DNA of 54,872 nucleotides. Origin: DASUWK01 sp036378435. GTDB taxonomy: Bacteria; Chloroflexota; Dormibacteria; Dormibacterales; Dormibacteraceae. The first letter of the stretch is position 1, and every line of letters begins with the position of its first letter. The notes under the pieces were generated by a model. That model saw nothing but the letters and a program-made list of their open reading frames with translations, was not told where the DNA came from and ran no database searches. The stretch spans positions 1 through 54,872 of the forward strand of contig DASUWK010000047.1 in the NCBI GenBank assembly GCA_036378435.1, in the 5' to 3' direction. Made by a program: the position numbers and the translations under genes. This document shows, piece after piece, positions 30,445 to 38,826 of the stretch.

Positions 30445-30717
30445 ATGCCGCGATACCTCGTCGAGCGCACCTTCCCGGACGGCATGCACATCCCGGCAGA
30501 CGCCGGGGGGGCTGCCATCTGCATGGGGCAGATCACCAACAACGCGGTCGAAGGGGTCACGTGGGTGCACAGCTACGTCAGCGAGGACAAAACCAAGGAG
30601 TTCTGCGTCTGCGACGCCCCGACACCGGAAGCAATCCGACGCACAGCTCGGCTGAACGCGCTGCCGGTCGACCGCATCACCCGGGTCAGCGTGCTGGACC
30701 CGTACTTCTACCGCTGA
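30445..30717 (+). CDS. DUF4242 protein (SCO4226-like nickel-binding type)
   Basis: 90 aa. It starts MPRYLVERTFPDGMHIP and ends VSVLDPYFYR, both close to the DUF4242 consensus; the middle carries VTWVHSYVSEDKTKEFCVCDAPTPE. The Streptomyces member SCO4226 has a ferredoxin-like fold that binds nickel. A strong ribosome site, AAGGAGG, lies 7 bases before the ATG. The role is unknown. It sits between the LAL regulator and a block of secreted proteins on the same strand. Confidence 0.85.
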   Translation: MPRYLVERTFPDGMHIPADAGGAAICMGQITNNAVEGVTWVHSYVSEDKTKEFCVCDAPTPEAIRRTARLNALPVDRITRVSVLDPYFYR

Positions 30718-30742
30718 TCAAGAGAAAGGAGTGTTGAACCCG

Positions 30743-32524
30743 ATGGCACTTTCACACCTAGGACGGGTCGTCTGCGCAGTGGCCGCCGCCTTGGCAGCCG
30801 TGCCGCTAACAGCTGGAACCGGCGTCGTTGCACGTGCCTCAGCGGGGTATTCCACGGCGAACCTCCACTATGCGGGTCACGCCGTTCTGGACGGCGTAGA
30901 CAGGACTGACACCTCGAATGCAGGGAGTCAGACGCCGGATCATTCGCTCAACTTCAGGTCGCCTCTGCGCCACACGGAGTCGTCGGGTGTCCCCGACGTT
31001 GCCGCCGACTCATTTGGAAGCGCGGATCCGAACTTCGACCTGGGCTTCGCTGCTGTCGACCATCTGCAGATGCACAGTTCTGGGACCGGCATCTACGCGG
31101 ACAGCAACCACAGCAATGAACCGCCGGACCAAGGCCTCTGCGTGGGCAACGGGTACATCGTCGAGCCGGTGAACGACGCCATCGCTGTCTACACGACCGC
31201 AGGCGTTCTCGCGGCCGGGCCGATTCCGATGACCGAGTTTTTCGGACTTACTCCGGAGCATCCCTCCAACGCCGCGGGTCCACCGTTCGGGCCTTTCCTG
31301 AGCGACCCCCGGTGTTACTTCGACCCGGCAGATCAACGCTGGTTTCTGACTGAGCTCGAGCTCGGAGTCGACTCCCAGAACGATTCTTTCGACGGCACTT
31401 CGGCCAACCTGGTCGCCGTATCAGCAGGCAGCACCCCGACCAGCCTGAGTGGCTGGACGCTCTGGAGCTTCGACACCACGGACGCCGGTGCCAACGGCTG
31501 CCCCTGCTTCGGCGATCAGCCGCACATCGGTGCCGACAAGAACGGCCTTTACGTCAGCAACACCGAGTTTGGGATCCCAGGGTGGGGATCGGCCTTCGTC
31601 GGCGCCATCATCTACGCGTTCTCGAAGCCCGCCCTGGAAAGCGGTTCGGGTGGAACGATCACCGGCGAGCGCATCGACGCGACCGCCGCCACCAACTACG
31701 CCTCGATCGCCACGGGCGGACCAGCGGCCACGGTCCAGCCCGCCAGCTCGCCTGGCGCGGCGTATGCACCCGACACCGAGTACTTCCTCTCCGGCTTGGA
31801 CGACGTCGGCACCACCACCACCGGCATCGGGTTATGGACCCTCAGCGGGACGTCCAGTCTGGGCACCACCAACGCGGCCACGCTCAGCCTGCGGAAGGTT
31901 GACAGCGAACCCTATACACAGGCGCCGAACATGGTCCAGAAGAAGGGCCCTCTATACCTCGGCAGCCTTTACAACGATCCCGAAGGCTTGCTCACCGGGG
32001 ACGCCGACGTCATGCAGCAGGTCGTCTACGCCGCGGGCAATCTGTGGTCAGGCCTCAACACGGCCGTCCAGGAAGCTAATGGCCCCGTGATCACCGGCAT
32101 CGCGTGGTTCGAAGTCTCACCGTCAGGCAGCATGGTGCACCAGGGTTATCTGGCGGCGCCGGGGCAGAACGCTGTGTACCCGTCGGTCGGAGTGACCGCT
32201 GCAGGCCGGGCTGTAATCGGGTTCTCTCTCGCCGGACCGGACCTCTTTCCGAGTACGGGATATGCCTATCTGGATCCAGCCACCGGGCCCGGGCCGATCC
32301 ATATCGCTGGCAACGGCGTGGCGCCGAACGACGGGATCACCTGCTATCCAAAGGTTGCACTCGCGAAGGGTGACGTCTGCCGCTGGGGCGATTATTCGGC
32401 CGCGGTCGCCGACACGTCAGGCAATGTCTGGATGGCCGCGGAATGGGTGCCGGCACTGTACCCGCCCTACCGCAGCACGTACGAAAACTGGGGCACGTTC
32501 ATCACCGAGGTCACGCCCTCTTAA
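30743..32524 (+). CDS. Secreted beta-propeller-like protein of unknown function
   Basis: 593 aa from the ATG at 30743, chosen because AAAGGAG ends 11 bases before it; GTG 30731 and TTG 30734 are too close to that site. The signal peptide is MALSHLGRVVCAVAAALAAV with an Ala-x-Ala-like cut near ARASA. The mature protein is rich in Gly, Ser, Thr and aromatic residues, with repeated strand-turn-strand units such as DPRCYFDPADQRWFLTE and CRWGDYSAAVADTSGNVWMAAEW. These look like propeller blades, but no enzyme signature is recognised. Base composition is visibly less GC-rich than the neighbours. It is probably co-transcribed with the DUF4242 gene 25 bases upstream. Confidence 0.65.
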   Translation: MALSHLGRVVCAVAAALAAVPLTAGTGVVARASAGYSTANLHYAGHAVLDGVDRTDTSNAGSQTPDHSLNFRSPLRHTESSGVPDVAADSFGSADPNFDLGFAAVDHLQMHSSGTGIYADSNHSNEPPDQGLCVGNGYIVEPVNDAIAVYTTAGVLAAGPIPMTEFFGLTPEHPSNAAGPPFGPFLSDPRCYFDPADQRWFLTELELGVDSQNDSFDGTSANLVAVSAGSTPTSLSGWTLWSFDTTDAGANGCPCFGDQPHIGADKNGLYVSNTEFGIPGWGSAFVGAIIYAFSKPALESGSGGTITGERIDATAATNYASIATGGPAATVQPASSPGAAYAPDTEYFLSGLDDVGTTTTGIGLWTLSGTSSLGTTNAATLSLRKVDSEPYTQAPNMVQKKGPLYLGSLYNDPEGLLTGDADVMQQVVYAAGNLWSGLNTAVQEANGPVITGIAWFEVSPSGSMVHQGYLAAPGQNAVYPSVGVTAAGRAVIGFSLAGPDLFPSTGYAYLDPATGPGPIHIAGNGVAPNDGITCYPKVALAKGDVCRWGDYSAAVADTSGNVWMAAEWVPALYPPYRSTYENWGTFITEVTPS

Positions 32525-32566
32525 GAAGGCGGAGACCCTCTGACCTAGATGAAAAAAGGAGGAGAC

Positions 32567-33202
32567 ATGAAAGGATTGCGCGCCATCGCAGCGATCGTGG
32601 CAGGGTGTGCCCCGCTCACACTGGCTCTCGTGCCACAGGCGGTCCTTGCCGGCAACTCAGTGACGGCCACCATCGACATCGCAGTGCGGTCGGTAACTGT
32701 GACGCCCAGCACCATCACTTATGGCAATTGCGTCGACGGCAGCGGCCAGTCCACAGCCACCGGCCTCGTCGCAGGCGGTGCCTGCAACACCGGCGCAACT
32801 ACGATCACGATCACCAACGGACCGGTTGGCGGCACAATCGATGTCAACGGCGCCGATGCCATTCCCTCGGACAACGGCACACATTGGACTCTGTGCGGCG
32901 GCAATGGCGCCCCAAATTGCACCGGTTCGAGCAACCCAACACAACCCCCCTATCCCATCTTTGCCGGCAACCTGCCGGGACCCAACCAGTTCGCAGAGGA
33001 GACCAACAGCACTGCCGCCAACGGTGGCACGATTCTGAGCGGGACACCGCAATGTGACAGGGCGTTCGCCAATCCGGCGGTCTGCACGGCCACGGCCGGT
33101 CAGGTCGCCACGGGTGAGGTGCTGACCCTGTGGGGGCCGCAGAGCTGGACGGATCCGTCGCTCACTTTCACAACGGTCGTCACCTGGACGGCCGCACCTT
33201 AG
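32567..33202 (+). CDS. Small secreted beta-sandwich-like protein, possibly WxL-like
   Basis: 211 aa from the ATG at 32567, which is 4 bases after a very strong AAAAAAGGAGG site; an upstream ATG at 32549 would place that site inside the gene. The signal peptide is MKGLRAIAAIVAGCAPLTLA, cut near VLAG. The mature part is rich in Thr, Gly, Asn and Cys with alternating beta-strand patterns (VRSVTVTPSTITYGNC). The end, LTFTTVVTWTAAP, resembles the ending of WxL domains (TWTL-x-x-x-P). The next gene, 2 bases away, encodes a membrane-anchored partner. The WxL reading is only a resemblance. Confidence 0.6.
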   Translation: MKGLRAIAAIVAGCAPLTLALVPQAVLAGNSVTATIDIAVRSVTVTPSTITYGNCVDGSGQSTATGLVAGGACNTGATTITITNGPVGGTIDVNGADAIPSDNGTHWTLCGGNGAPNCTGSSNPTQPPYPIFAGNLPGPNQFAEETNSTAANGGTILSGTPQCDRAFANPAVCTATAGQVATGEVLTLWGPQSWTDPSLTFTTVVTWTAAP

Positions 33203-33204
33203 TC

Positions 33205-33780
33205 ATGGGCTGGCTGCGCATCGTCGCCGCGGTGGCCACCGGGATCCTCGGAGCGACCCTCAGCGCCGCGAGCGCGCAGGCGAGCGCGGGAGCGGGAGTC
33301 GCCGCCAACCCCGTCGTGCTTGCCGGTGACGCCCATCCCGGACAGACCTACAGCTTGCCTGGGCTCTACATCGTCAACACCGGGACCGAGTCAGGCATCT
33401 ACTCGGCCCGAGTGCAGCGGCTCCGATCAGCGCAGGGCCTCGACGTTCCCGCCGACTGGGTGCAGTTCGAGGGGAACGAGGTCTTTCTCGTTCCGCGCGC
33501 CCACGCGACCCTGCCGATGACCCTCACTGTGCCGGTCCGCGCCCGCCTGGGCTATTACGGCAGCGACCTCGTCGTGGCTACGCTCGGCAGCCGCCGCCTT
33601 GGCTCGGCCATCGTTGGGGCAGCCGCAGCCACGCCGCTTCATTTCACCGTCGCTCCGGCTGCTGGGGGACTGCCGGGAGATCCTGCGTTCTGGCTGGTAG
33701 GTGGAGGCACCGTGGTAGTCGCCGCCCTTGTCTGGGGTTGGAGGCGGAGCAGGATCCGCCTCCGTTTCGAGCGAGGCTGA
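33205..33780 (+). CDS. Membrane-anchored secreted beta-sandwich protein (DUF916/WxL-partner-like)
   Basis: 191 aa from ATG 33205. It has a signal peptide (MGWLRIVAAVATGILGATLSAASA), an Ig-like segment with GQTYSLPGLYIVNTGTESGIYSARV and then ATLPMTLTVPVRARLGYYGSDLVV, and a C-terminal membrane helix (FWLVGGGTVVVAALVWGW) followed by RRSRIRLRFERG. Signal, Ig-like domain and C-terminal anchor with a basic tail resemble the DUF916/DUF3324 proteins that pair with WxL proteins in Firmicutes. It starts 2 bases after the preceding stop, so the two should be made together. Confidence 0.6.
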   Translation: MGWLRIVAAVATGILGATLSAASAQASAGAGVAANPVVLAGDAHPGQTYSLPGLYIVNTGTESGIYSARVQRLRSAQGLDVPADWVQFEGNEVFLVPRAHATLPMTLTVPVRARLGYYGSDLVVATLGSRRLGSAIVGAAAATPLHFTVAPAAGGLPGDPAFWLVGGGTVVVAALVWGWRRSRIRLRFERG

Positions 33781-33812
33781 GGCTGCGCTCCGCTTCCCGG
33801 GCCTGATCATCC

Positions 33813-33818
33813 TAGGCT
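33813..33818 (+). promoter_or_regulatory. -10 element 6 bases before the YciI-like gene
   Basis: TAGGCT is followed by 6 bases and GTG at 33825, fitting a leaderless transcript. No -35 is evident. Confidence 0.4.
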
Positions 33819-33824
33819 GGGACG

Positions 33825-34127
33825 GTGCCGCGTTACGTCGTCCGCCTCCGCCGAGGTGGGCCGTGGAACTGGACCCGCCCCCTGCGTGAGCAGGCTGGGT
33901 GGGACCAGCACGCGGCGTTCATGGACGGCCTCGTCGAGCAGGGCTTGATCCTCCTCGGCGGCCCGCTCGACGGCGTCGACGACGGCCGCGAAACGCTGCA
34001 CGTCGTGGAGGCGGAGTCTGAGGAGGAGATCAGGCGCCGGTTCGCGGAGGACCCCTGGGCGCACAACGGGATGCTGACGCCGGTCAGCATCGAGAGCTGG
34101 ACGATCCTGCTCGACGGCCTCCGCTAG
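33825..34127 (+). CDS. YciI-like (YCII-related) protein
   Basis: 100 aa. It shows the YCII pattern: MPRYVVRLRRG, HAAFMDGLVEQGLILLGGPLDG, a central DDGRETLHVVEAESEEEIRRRFAEDPW, and a C-terminal strand ESWTILLDGLR. Proteins of this fold (ferredoxin-like dimers) include YciI and dehalogenase-like enzymes; most have unknown reactions. GTG start at 33825. Its stop codon lies in a CTAG palindrome that also gives the stop of the convergent transporter gene. Confidence 0.8.
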   Translation: MPRYVVRLRRGGPWNWTRPLREQAGWDQHAAFMDGLVEQGLILLGGPLDGVDDGRETLHVVEAESEEEIRRRFAEDPWAHNGMLTPVSIESWTILLDGLR

Positions 34128-35245
34128 ACGGGGGGCACAGGCTCGGTGCGAGCCTGGGCAGGCAGCCGCAGACCCGCGGCCATGAACGCGACCAGCCCCG
34201 TCGCCACCAAGCCCGGGAGGAAGGCCAGCGCGGGCGTGTGGGTCGTGTCCCACGCCGCGCCGCCGAGCAGGGCGGCGCAAAACGAGCAGACGTAGGTGAT
34301 GGTGAACATCGCGGCGGCCATCCGCGACACGTCCGCCGCCTCGGCCAGCAGCGGCGGCAGCGCCAGCGCGAGCACGAATATCCAGGCGGAGAGGAAGCCG
34401 ATGCCGGCGGCCACCACGACCGGCCCCAATCCAGGCGAGAACACCAGAGCGACCACACCCGCCGCGAGCAGCAGACCTGGGAGCCAGTAGGCCGCGCGTC
34501 GCGAGAGCAGCCCCTCCGGAAGGGTGGCTATCACGAGCCCCGCGGGAATCTGGCCGACGTTCAGAGCGATCAGGGCCGGCGTGACCAGCCCGGCGCGGCC
34601 GGTGTGCTGCAGCAGGTCGGGGATGAAGCTGTTGCACGACCAGTAGAGGGCCGAGTCGCCGCCCAGCATCAGCCCCAGCCGCCAGGTGCGCGAACTCCTC
34701 CAGTCCGGCCACCAGCGCGGCGCCGCGATGGGCTCGCCCGACGCGGCCGGCGCGAACAGCGCGATCAAGAGCGCACCGGCCGCCACCGGGATGGACCAGA
34801 CCGCCAACGTCTGCTGCCAGCCGCCGAGGCGGGGCAGAAGCAGCGGGCCCGTCACCGTCGGTGGGACGCCCTCGCCGATGAGGAGGCCGATGCTGTAGAT
34901 CGCGGTCGCCAGCCCGATCCTGGCGGGCGCCCAGAGCCGGACCAGCACCGGGAAGGCGGGCTGGACGAGGGAGATGCCGACGCCCATCGCGAAGGTCATC
35001 CCGAAGAGCATCGCCAGCGAGGGGCCGACCCCTCGCAGCGCGCCGGCGACGGCGACCACCGCGAGGCCGGCGATCACAGCGCGGCGAGCGCCGAGCTTCG
35101 AGGTCAGCCAGGCGCCGCCGACCGCCGCCGCTGCGAAGAGCAGCGTCGGCAGCGCCGTGAGGACTCCAACCCCGGTCTCGCTGAGCCCCAGGTCGCGGTG
35201 GATGAGCACGACGACGGGCGGGATCGCCAGCACCGTGATGCGCAT
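34124..35245 (-). CDS. MFS transporter, CynX/NimT type
   Basis: 373 aa from the ATG at 35245, with about 11-12 hydrophobic helices. Motifs such as GLSETGVGVLTALPTL and GASLTSKLGARRAV-like text (read VGGAWLTSKLGARRAV) mark the CynX/NimT (cyanate/nitroimidazole) family of exporters. The ATG cuts into helix 1: upstream in frame reads KLKSAWLRLGLLGLGGLD, the usual family start. No ATG, GTG or TTG exists there, but a CTG at 35296-35294 overlaps the stop of the upstream synthetase gene as CTGA. The real start is probably that CTG, 17 codons earlier. Substrate unknown. Confidence 0.8.
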   Translation of the reverse strand: MRITVLAIPPVVVLIHRDLGLSETGVGVLTALPTLLFAAAAVGGAWLTSKLGARRAVIAGLAVVAVAGALRGVGPSLAMLFGMTFAMGVGISLVQPAFPVLVRLWAPARIGLATAIYSIGLLIGEGVPPTVTGPLLLPRLGGWQQTLAVWSIPVAAGALLIALFAPAASGEPIAAPRWWPDWRSSRTWRLGLMLGGDSALYWSCNSFIPDLLQHTGRAGLVTPALIALNVGQIPAGLVIATLPEGLLSRRAAYWLPGLLLAAGVVALVFSPGLGPVVVAAGIGFLSAWIFVLALALPPLLAEAADVSRMAAAMFTITYVCSFCAALLGGAAWDTTHTPALAFLPGLVATGLVAFMAAGLRLPAQARTEPVPPV

Positions 35246-35292
35246 GTCGAGCCCGCCCAGGCCGAGCAGGCCGAGGCGCAGCCAGGCGCTTT

Positions 35293-37251
35293 TCAGCTTC
35301 GGGCGGCCCTGATCGCTTCTACCGCCGACGGGTTCTCGAGCGAGGAGAGGTCCCCGGGCTCGAGGCCGAGGTAGACGGCCTTCACCACGCGGCGCAGCAC
35401 CTTCGCGTTGCGGGTTTTGGGCAGCTCAGGCACGAACTCGATCGTGCGGGGCCGGAGCGGCTTGCCCAGGGCGCCGGCGACCAGGTTCTTCAGCTCCTCG
35501 GCGAGCTCCGGACTGCCGGCGGCCCCCTCGCGGAGGACGGCGAAGCCCACCAGGGCCTCGCCCTTGAGCTCGTCCGGGACGCCGACCGCGGCCGCCTCCG
35601 TGACCTGAGGGTGCTCGACCAGGATCGACTCGACCTCGGCCGGTCCCAGCCGCTTGCCGGCCACCTTGATGGTGTCGTCCGAGCGGCCGAGGATGTACCA
35701 GAGGCCGTCGCGCGGATCGACGTAAGCCCAGTCGCCGTGGACCCAGACGTCCGGGAACCGGCCCCAGTAGGTGGCCAGGTAGCGGTCCTCGTCCTTCCAG
35801 AACCCGCGCGTCATGCCGGGCCAGGGCCCGCGGATGGCCAGCTCGCCGACCTGCCCGCGCACGCTGCGACCCTCCTCGTCGAGCACGTCGGCAGCCATGC
35901 CTGGCAGCGGCCCGGAAAAGGCGGTCGGGCGCAGGGGGGTGAGGACGTTGCCGCAGACGATGCCGCCGGAGATCTCAGTCCCGCCGGAGTAGTTGATGAC
36001 GGGCAGCCGGCCGCCGCCGACCTTCTCGAAGAACCAGCGCCACGGCTCGGGATTCCAGGGCTCGCCGGTGCCGCCGAGGATGCGCAGGCTCGACAGGTCG
36101 TGCCTGGCCGGCAGGTCGTCGCCGGCGGGCATCAGGCTGCGCACCAAGGTGGGCGAGACCCCGAGGATCGTGACGCGGTGGTCGGCGACCATGCGCCACA
36201 GTCGGTCGGGTGCGGGAGTGTCGGGCGTGCCTTCGTAGAGCACCATCGTCCCGCCGAGCAGCAGGCTCCCGAAGATCAGCCAGGGACCCATCATCCAGCC
36301 GATGTCCGTGAACCAGAAGAGGGTGTCGGCCGCGCCCATATCGAAGCCGTGGGCCAGGTCCTGCGCAGCCTTCAGCGGGAAGCCGGCATGCACGTGCAGG
36401 GCGCCTTTCGGCTTCCCGGTCGTGCCGGAGGTGTAGATGATCATCAGCGGGGTCTCGGGGTCGAACCTCTCGGTCGCCGCCGGCTCCGGGTGGTCGGCGA
36501 GCAGGGTCTCCCAGAGGATGTCCCGGCCGTGGTGCCAGGGCACCTCGCGGCCGGCATGACGCAGCACGATGACGCGCTGGATCGTTTTGACGCGCGCTAC
36601 GGCCTGGTCGGCGACCTCTTTCATCGCCACCACCTGGCCGCGGCGGTGGAAGCCGTCGGCGCAGATGAGGACCTTGGCATCGCCGTCCTCCAGGCGCGTC
36701 GCGATGGCGTCGGGACCGTAGCCGCTGAAAAGCGGGATGAAGATCGCGCCGATGCGGGCGCAGGCAAGGACGGACACTGCGGTCTCGGGCACCATCGGCA
36801 GGAAGACGCCGACGCGGTCGCCGCGCTGCATGCCGATCTTCTTCAGCGCCGCCGCAAGGCGGCCGACGGCCTCGTCGAGCTCGGCGTAAGTCAGCGTGCG
36901 GACGTCGCCGGGCTCGCCCTCCCAGATGATCGCGGTCTTGCCGGCGGTCTCGGTTCCGCGGTGGCGGTCGAGGCAGCTGTGGACGATGTTCATGACGCCG
37001 CCCCGGTACCAGCGCGCCCACTGGATGCCGTCGGAGGCGTCGAGGACCTGGTCGTAGGGCTCGTAGAACTCGACCGGGATGTCCTTGGCGACCGCGTCCC
37101 AGAACCACTCCGGATCTTCGACGGAACGCGCTTGCAGCGCCGCCAGGTCCGCCAGTCCTTGGTCATCCATGAACCTGCGTAGGCGGCTGCGCCGGATCGT
37201 CTCGGCGTCCGGTTCCCAGACCACGTCGCCGATGACGACCGGTTGCTGCAT
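35293..37251 (-). CDS. Acetyl/acyl-CoA synthetase-like AMP-forming ligase
   Basis: 652 aa from ATG 37251. It activates a short-chain acid to acyl-AMP and then acyl-CoA. The P-loop motif is IIYTSGTTGKPKG. Later motifs are GGTEISGGIV, YILGRSDDTIKVAGKRLGPAEVE, and the C-terminal catalytic Lys in LPKTRNAKVLRRVVKA, where acetyl-CoA synthetase has SGK. The N-terminal cap WDAVAKDIPVEFYEPYDQVLD and the length match the acetyl-CoA synthetase branch, but the altered residues leave propionate or another acid possible. The frame stays open upstream to about 38460 without coding character. A TATGAT -10 lies 9 bases before the ATG. The transporter gene follows by a 4-base overlap. Confidence 0.88.
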   Translation of the reverse strand: MQQPVVIGDVVWEPDAETIRRSRLRRFMDDQGLADLAALQARSVEDPEWFWDAVAKDIPVEFYEPYDQVLDASDGIQWARWYRGGVMNIVHSCLDRHRGTETAGKTAIIWEGEPGDVRTLTYAELDEAVGRLAAALKKIGMQRGDRVGVFLPMVPETAVSVLACARIGAIFIPLFSGYGPDAIATRLEDGDAKVLICADGFHRRGQVVAMKEVADQAVARVKTIQRVIVLRHAGREVPWHHGRDILWETLLADHPEPAATERFDPETPLMIIYTSGTTGKPKGALHVHAGFPLKAAQDLAHGFDMGAADTLFWFTDIGWMMGPWLIFGSLLLGGTMVLYEGTPDTPAPDRLWRMVADHRVTILGVSPTLVRSLMPAGDDLPARHDLSSLRILGGTGEPWNPEPWRWFFEKVGGGRLPVINYSGGTEISGGIVCGNVLTPLRPTAFSGPLPGMAADVLDEEGRSVRGQVGELAIRGPWPGMTRGFWKDEDRYLATYWGRFPDVWVHGDWAYVDPRDGLWYILGRSDDTIKVAGKRLGPAEVESILVEHPQVTEAAAVGVPDELKGEALVGFAVLREGAAGSPELAEELKNLVAGALGKPLRPRTIEFVPELPKTRNAKVLRRVVKAVYLGLEPGDLSSLENPSAVEAIRAARS

Positions 37252-37260
37252 CTGCGTCGG

Positions 37261-37270
37261 ATCATAGAAG
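37261..37270. promoter_or_regulatory. Divergent -10 region between the synthetase and a small gene
   Basis: Reverse TATGAT (37266-37261) is 9 bases before the synthetase ATG. Forward TAGAAG (37265-37270), a weaker match, is 6 bases before the ATG at 37277. They overlap by two bases, as at the two other divergent pairs in the window. Confidence 0.4.
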
Positions 37271-37276
37271 GCAGGG

Positions 37277-37498
37277 ATGGAGCCGCTGCCGGAAGCGTTT
37301 GCAAGCCTGGTGCTGCGGGTGCTCCATCCCGCGGACGCCGAGGAGGCGGCCGCCCTGATCGCGGAGGCCGCGGCCCTGCCGGAGCCGGAGCTGCGCGTCT
37401 TCCTGGACCTTTTCGCCGAGCGCGTCCAGGCGTCGCCGGCGCCGGTGCGCGCGTCCGAGATCAGGGCTTGGCTGGGCGGGAACCCACCCGCCGCCTGA
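37277..37498 (+). CDS. 73-residue protein of unknown function
   Basis: 73 aa, Ala- and Glu-rich, mostly helical by pattern (HPADAEEAAALIAEAAALPEPELRVFLDLFAERV). No family is recognised. It starts 25 bases from the divergent synthetase start and its last 38 bases overlap the convergent gene. Only length, start position and composition support it, so it may not be real. Confidence 0.45.
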   Translation: MEPLPEAFASLVLRVLHPADAEEAAALIAEAAALPEPELRVFLDLFAERVQASPAPVRASEIRAWLGGNPPAA

Positions 37499-38045
37499 GG
37501 TCCTCGGCCTCCAGCAGCAGCTCCCAGTAGTTCGACCAAGCCATCCGCGCCCGGCCCAAGCTGGCCGGCACGTCTCGCTGGTCCCGTGCTGCCCGTCGCG
37601 CGAGCTCCTGCGCGTACATCCAGCGTTCGCAGGCACGGTCCACGGTGGCGTCGACCAGCTCCAACCAGGCGTGGCTGGGCCCCGTGGTGGGCGGGGCGGG
37701 GAGGGTCAGCAGCTTCCACTTCAAGCCGCCCTGCAGCACGCGGACCAAGGGCTGCCCGGCGGGCCTGTCGGTATGGACGCGGGTTGCCGCGACGCGGGGG
37801 TTGGCGCCCATCAGCCTGCCCTCGAGAGCGAGGACGAGCCGGTGGGCCGCGGCCAGTGTCGCGGGCGAGGTTGCCCGCCGGCCGAGGCGGAGCTGCAACG
37901 CCTCGATGGCGCCGGCCAGCTTGGGAGGCACCGCACGCTGATCGGCCAGCCGCAGCTCCTCGACCGTGTCGAGGATGCCGTCGGCCTCGCCGAGCATCCG
38001 CTTGCGCCCGGATTCCCGCTCCTGCCGCTCCCATGCGAGTGCCAT
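37461..38045 (-). CDS. 194-residue protein of unknown function
   Basis: 194 aa, Leu-, Ala- and Arg-rich, no signal peptide or membrane helix. A central segment (ATRVHTDRPAGQPLVRVLQGGLKWKLLTLPAPP) looks like beta strands and is flanked by helical stretches. A good ribosome site, GGAAGGGG, lies just before the ATG at 38045. I do not recognise the family. It faces away from the Tad operon that starts 170 bases to the right. Confidence 0.6.
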   Translation of the reverse strand: MALAWERQERESGRKRMLGEADGILDTVEELRLADQRAVPPKLAGAIEALQLRLGRRATSPATLAAAHRLVLALEGRLMGANPRVAATRVHTDRPAGQPLVRVLQGGLKWKLLTLPAPPTTGPSHAWLELVDATVDRACERWMYAQELARRAARDQRDVPASLGRARMAWSNYWELLLEAEDLRRRVGSRPAKP

Positions 38046-38214
38046 CGTCCCCTTCCTTCACCCAGCGCCCGAGCCCAACCCGGGCCGCGCGGATGATAGG
38101 TCGCCCACGCCTGGTTGTAAAGGGCTGATTTACGCCTCGATGTCTTAACAGGCAGGGTTGGCGCCGGTCTTCGCGAGTCCTAGGCTGCCGGCCGATGGAG
38201 GTGCGCTGGGATCG

Positions 38215-38826
38215 ATGAAGAGATGGCTGATCGCGCTGCTGGCGCTGCTGCTCGGCGGAGGGACGGCGGCCGTCCTGCTCGTCGCGGCCAACCCGGATGC
38301 CGGCACGGAGCAGGTCCTGGCGGCCGCCCACGATGTGCCGTCCGGCGCGGCCCTCGACCCGGGCGCTCTGCAGGTGCTGACCGTTCGGCTCGCCCAGGCG
38401 ACGCCGCTGGCCTATCCGGCCGGGGCGACGGCGCAGCTCCGGGGCTTGCGGACGACTCATTCACTGCTGGCTGGCCAGGTGATCCAGCACTCGGATGTGA
38501 CCGCGGCCCAGGCCGCGGGGCCCGCGCTGCGCACGCTGGTCGTGCCGGTTCGCTCAGCTCCGCCGCTGGCGCCAGGCGACCGCGTCGACCTGTTGATCAT
38601 CGAGGGCGCGGGAGGCACGACGGCGGTCCTGCCCTTTGCCAGCGGGCTGCTGGTGCGCGCCCAGCTCAGCGGTTCGATTGTCGTGGCAGTCGACCCGGCG
38701 CAGGCCGGCGCGCTGGCGTACGTCGGTGTGACAACGCCTTTGATAGCCGTCGCCGCCACGGACGGCGCGGGCGGCGAGCCGCCGGTCAGCACTGTGCAGC
38801 AGGCGGCCGAGCTGGCCACCCGATGA
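38215..38826 (+). CDS. CpaB/RcpC-like Flp pilus assembly protein (SAF domain)
   Basis: 203 aa from ATG 38215. The N-terminus is a membrane anchor, MKRWLIALLALLLGGGTAAVLLVA, followed by the SAF-domain pattern VLAAAHDVPSGAALDPGALQV and LLAGQVIQHSDVT, then PPLAPGDRVDLLII. This is the CpaB/RcpC architecture, which acts in the periplasm or at the cell surface during Tad pilus assembly. GGAGGTG about 12 bases upstream is a possible ribosome site. It opens an eight-gene operon whose members mostly overlap by 4-10 bases. Confidence 0.82.
   Translation: MKRWLIALLALLLGGGTAAVLLVAANPDAGTEQVLAAAHDVPSGAALDPGALQVLTVRLAQATPLAYPAGATAQLRGLRTTHSLLAGQVIQHSDVTAAQAAGPALRTLVVPVRSAPPLAPGDRVDLLIIEGAGGTTAVLPFASGLLVRAQLSGSIVVAVDPAQAGALAYVGVTTPLIAVAATDGAGGEPPVSTVQQAAELATR

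Noticed and set aside
34124..35374. 378-residue forward frame across the MFS transporter
   Set aside because: Arg/Gln/His/Asp-rich mirror text; the reverse strand has a membrane protein with family motifs.
37252..38460. 400-residue N-terminal extension of the acyl-CoA synthetase frame
   Set aside because: The extension is Arg/Pro/Gly-rich and lacks family similarity, while the ATG at 37251 gives the normal synthetase start and has a -10 just upstream.
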